Below the pieces are notes generated by a model. That model was not told where the DNA came from. It did no database searches and saw only the letters and a program-made list of their open reading frames with translations. A program made the translations under genes and the position numbers. This document shows, piece by piece, positions 38,110-39,580 of a stretch of 39,580 nucleotides of DNA. The stretch lies in NCBI RefSeq assembly GCF_013401435.1, contig NZ_JACBGN010000035.1, positions 1 through 39,580 on the forward strand, in the 5' to 3' direction. The stretch is from Streptomyces sp. BR123. Lineage in GTDB: Bacteria; Actinomycetota; Actinomycetes; Streptomycetales; Streptomycetaceae. Numbering within the stretch: the first letter of the stretch is position 1; each line of letters opens with the position of its first letter.

Positions 38110-38625
38110 ATGAAGAACCCGACCACCCCGGCCAACCCGTCGCAGGCGACCGCCCTGGAGCAGCTGTTCGCCGCGTACGCCCAGTTCCACAGCCCCGAGG
38201 CCGTGCGCCGCAACGCCGAACTCAGCGAGCGCGCCGAGGCGATGGAGGCCACTGGCCGGTGGGTCAGCGAGCTCCCGGAATCCCTGGCCGATGCCCTCGG
38301 CGCCGTGGACGCGTGGACGTCGTTCCCCTCGTTCCGCCTGGACACGGTCTACGTCCCGGCCGCCGCGGTCGCTCACCTCGGCCACGGGGTGTGGATCCAC
38401 CACACGTGGTGGCCCGCCGAGCGCGGCTTCAGTGGCTGCTCGGAGGCGACGCTGCTCGTCCCGTGCGACTGCGGCAAGGGCTACCAGCAGTACGAGGTGA
38501 CCACGCCGGACGACCTGATCGGCACGCTCGCCGACCTCTCCGGAGCCGCCCGGCTGGCCGGGGACATCGAGGGCCGGCCGGACTGCGACGACGACGGCTC
38601 CTGCCGCAGCACCTCCGCCAGCTGA
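38110..38625 (+). CDS. unknown soluble protein of the transfer operon
   Basis: 171 residues from ATG 38110 with AAGGAGAG upstream. The first 70 residues are helical (SPEAVRRNAELSERAEAMEA); the centre is aromatic (VWIHHTWWPAERGFSGCSEA) and contains CDCGKGYQQYEV, a possible metal or redox site together with CDDDGSC near the end. No recognised family. Confidence 0.65.
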   Translation: MKNPTTPANPSQATALEQLFAAYAQFHSPEAVRRNAELSERAEAMEATGRWVSELPESLADALGAVDAWTSFPSFRLDTVYVPAAAVAHLGHGVWIHHTWWPAERGFSGCSEATLLVPCDCGKGYQQYEVTTPDDLIGTLADLSGAARLAGDIEGRPDCDDDGSCRSTSAS

Positions 38626-38697
38626 CCCAGCAACCCCGCGGCGGGTCAACCCGCCACCGCACGGCACCCGATCCCGATCACCCGGAGGAGAACCAAC

Positions 38698-39144
38698 ATG
38701 AGCATCCACCCGCTGACCACCGCCACCATCACCGCCACCGCACCGGCCTTCACCGACCAGGACGCCCTGATTGCGGCCCTGGACGCCCAGACCGACACCG
38801 CGTTCGCCGACCCGCAGCCCCGCACCCTCGCCGCGATCCGCCAGCTGCGCGAGCCGGCCGACCACCAGCCGCAGCTGCTGGCCACCCGCGCCCGCGTCGC
38901 CGACATCACCGCGCTCCTGGAGTCGATGGTCATCGCCGCGCAGGCCGCCGAGCACAGCGGGCTGGCCGACCGGCTGGGCGACGCCGCCGAGATGGCGGAC
39001 GACCTGCTGGCCCTCCTGGCCCGCGCCGCGCACGGCACCCTCCCGGCCGCCGACGGCGGGGACGGGGACGGCGAGGAGCTGGAGGACGACGAGGAGCTGG
39101 AGGACGACGAGGACTGGGCCGACGACGAGCCGATCGCGGCCTGA
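38698..39144 (+). CDS. unknown protein with an acidic tail
   Basis: 148 residues from ATG 38698 with GGAGGAG upstream. A Thr/Ala-rich start, helices from 20 to 115 (ARVADITALLESMVIAAQAA, MADDLLALLARAAHG) and a run of Glu/Asp repeats (GEELEDDEELEDDEDWADDE) at the end. The tandem GAGCTGGAGGACGACGA unit in the DNA explains the tail. Role unknown; acidic tails often bind basic partners or DNA-binding proteins. Confidence 0.65.
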   Translation: MSIHPLTTATITATAPAFTDQDALIAALDAQTDTAFADPQPRTLAAIRQLREPADHQPQLLATRARVADITALLESMVIAAQAAEHSGLADRLGDAAEMADDLLALLARAAHGTLPAADGGDGDGEELEDDEELEDDEDWADDEPIAA

Positions 39145-39171
39145 CACGAGGAAGAGAAGGAGAAGCCCGCC

Positions 39172-39387
39172 ATGAAGTACCGCGTCGACATCCCCACCAC
39201 CGACAAGAACACCGGCGCCCGGGGCTGGCAGTGCCTGGTCGTCACCGCCGAGGTGAGCCGCCAGGCCCGCGAACTCGCGCTGGCCGAGGCCGCAGACTTG
39301 GCCGCCGTCCGGCACCGCCGCGGCGCGGAACTGGTCCTGAACGACCCCGCCCGCCCGGTACGCGTCCTGGACGTCACCCGCGGCTAG
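39172..39387 (+). CDS. 71-residue protein of the transfer operon
   Basis: Starts at ATG 39172 after AGAAGGAGAAG. The sequence MKYRVDIPTTDKNTGARGWQ and a following helix ARELALAEAADLAAVRHRRG suggest a small alpha-beta fold. Soluble; no family recognised. Followed by a long hairpin. Confidence 0.65.
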   Translation: MKYRVDIPTTDKNTGARGWQCLVVTAEVSRQARELALAEAADLAAVRHRRGAELVLNDPARPVRVLDVTRG

Positions 39388-39393
39388 CTGCGC

Positions 39394-39440
39394 CCCGGGA
39401 CGGCCGTCACCACTGACCAGAGCGCGTCGGCCGTCCCGGG
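39394..39440. terminator. hairpin between two operon genes
   Basis: 13-nt arms CCCGGGACGGCCG (39394-39406) and its complement (39428-39440) around 21 nt. It may be an attenuator or mRNA-processing site, since the next gene follows 36 nt later in the same direction. Confidence 0.6.
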
Positions 39441-39475
39441 CCCGGCCCCCCAGAAGAGAACCGGAGATCACCATC

Positions 39476-39580
39476 ATGACCGCATCCCTCGCCCAGATCG
39501 AGACCAGCACCCGACTCCTCGCCGACGAGGTGGAGGCATGGCTGCGGCAGATCACCCCGGCCGGCCCCGCCAACCCCCTC
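39476..39580 (+). CDS. partial gene cut by the window edge
   Basis: ATG 39476 with GGAGA 8 nt upstream opens a frame of at least 35 residues, MTASLAQIETSTRLLADEVE and more, still open at the last base. Helical, soluble; family unknown. The last ten bases, CAACCCCCTC, are identical to the start of the 22-bp repeat seen at 6548 and 33348. Confidence 0.6.
   Translation, partial: MTASLAQIETSTRLLADEVEAWLRQITPAGPANPL

Noticed and set aside
37330..39573. 747-residue Gly-rich minus-strand frame and a long plus-strand Arg/Pro-rich one
   Set aside because: Both are shadows of six small real genes that have ribosome sites and sensible products.

Overview
The window looks like the left end of a linear plasmid from Streptomyces or a close relative. 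The case rests on five things seen in the sequence: an array of terminal palindromes with 3-nt loops typical of Streptomyces telomeres, very high GC with GC-rich third codon positions, a WhiB-like [4Fe-4S] protein, a parBA partition locus with its own palindromic sites, and a transfer operon built around an FtsK/SpoIIIE-type (TraB-like) DNA translocase. The first 65 bases are not biological: they match a degraded Illumina/Nextera adapter fused to the telomere. No replication initiator, Tap or Tpg terminal-protein gene, rRNA, tRNA or CRISPR array was seen.

Layout. 66-1200: telomere palindromes and further large hairpins, with one doubtful small gene. 1245-4500: two telomere-proximal unknown genes, one frameshifted, plus IS5-type transposase debris, a secreted I36-type peptidase inhibitor and a second transposase remnant. 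4868-6371: a minus-strand cluster of small genes (28-aa peptide, DUF3307-type membrane protein, HTH-like protein, 49-aa protein). 6607-7797: TniQ-like zinc protein. 7800-8900: repeats and a truncated IS256-family transposase. 8964-11077: small membrane protein and a translationally coupled ECF sigma-factor operon. 11548-13602: zinc-ribbon/GIY-YIG-like protein and an unknown gene. 13910-19434: a minus-strand block with a KAP-type membrane P-loop NTPase, a small unknown protein, a protein with a HEPN-like Rx4H motif and a DUF4231/SLATT-like 2TM-pair protein; this is the best candidate for an undescribed, defence-like system. 20012-21197: endonuclease VII-domain gene split by a frameshift. 21234-24697: nine closely spaced small minus-strand genes, including a nucleoside 2-deoxyribosyltransferase-like protein. 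24835-25766: XRE repressor coupled to a GIY-YIG protein. 25813-28214: parA, parB and three identical parS-like palindromes. 28345-31395: HAD hydrolase, DUF1932-type dehydrogenase and two P-loop kinases. 31795-39580: WhiB-like gene, then the transfer/spread operon, which runs off the right edge.

How the parts may work together. Two sets of repeats tie regions together. A 19-bp sequence centred on ATGTAGCGT lies both upstream of the XRE gene and upstream of the transfer operon, suggesting that the XRE protein is a Kor-like repressor of transfer. A 10-mer, TCCCCGCGTC (or with one extra C), occurs nine times, always on the + strand and never on the other, irrespective of gene direction; it looks like an oriented polar signal. 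The last ten bases of the window match the start of a tenth copy. Frameshifts cluster near the telomere and at about 20.47 kb; the noisy adapter at the end makes uncorrected read errors a serious alternative to real gene decay.
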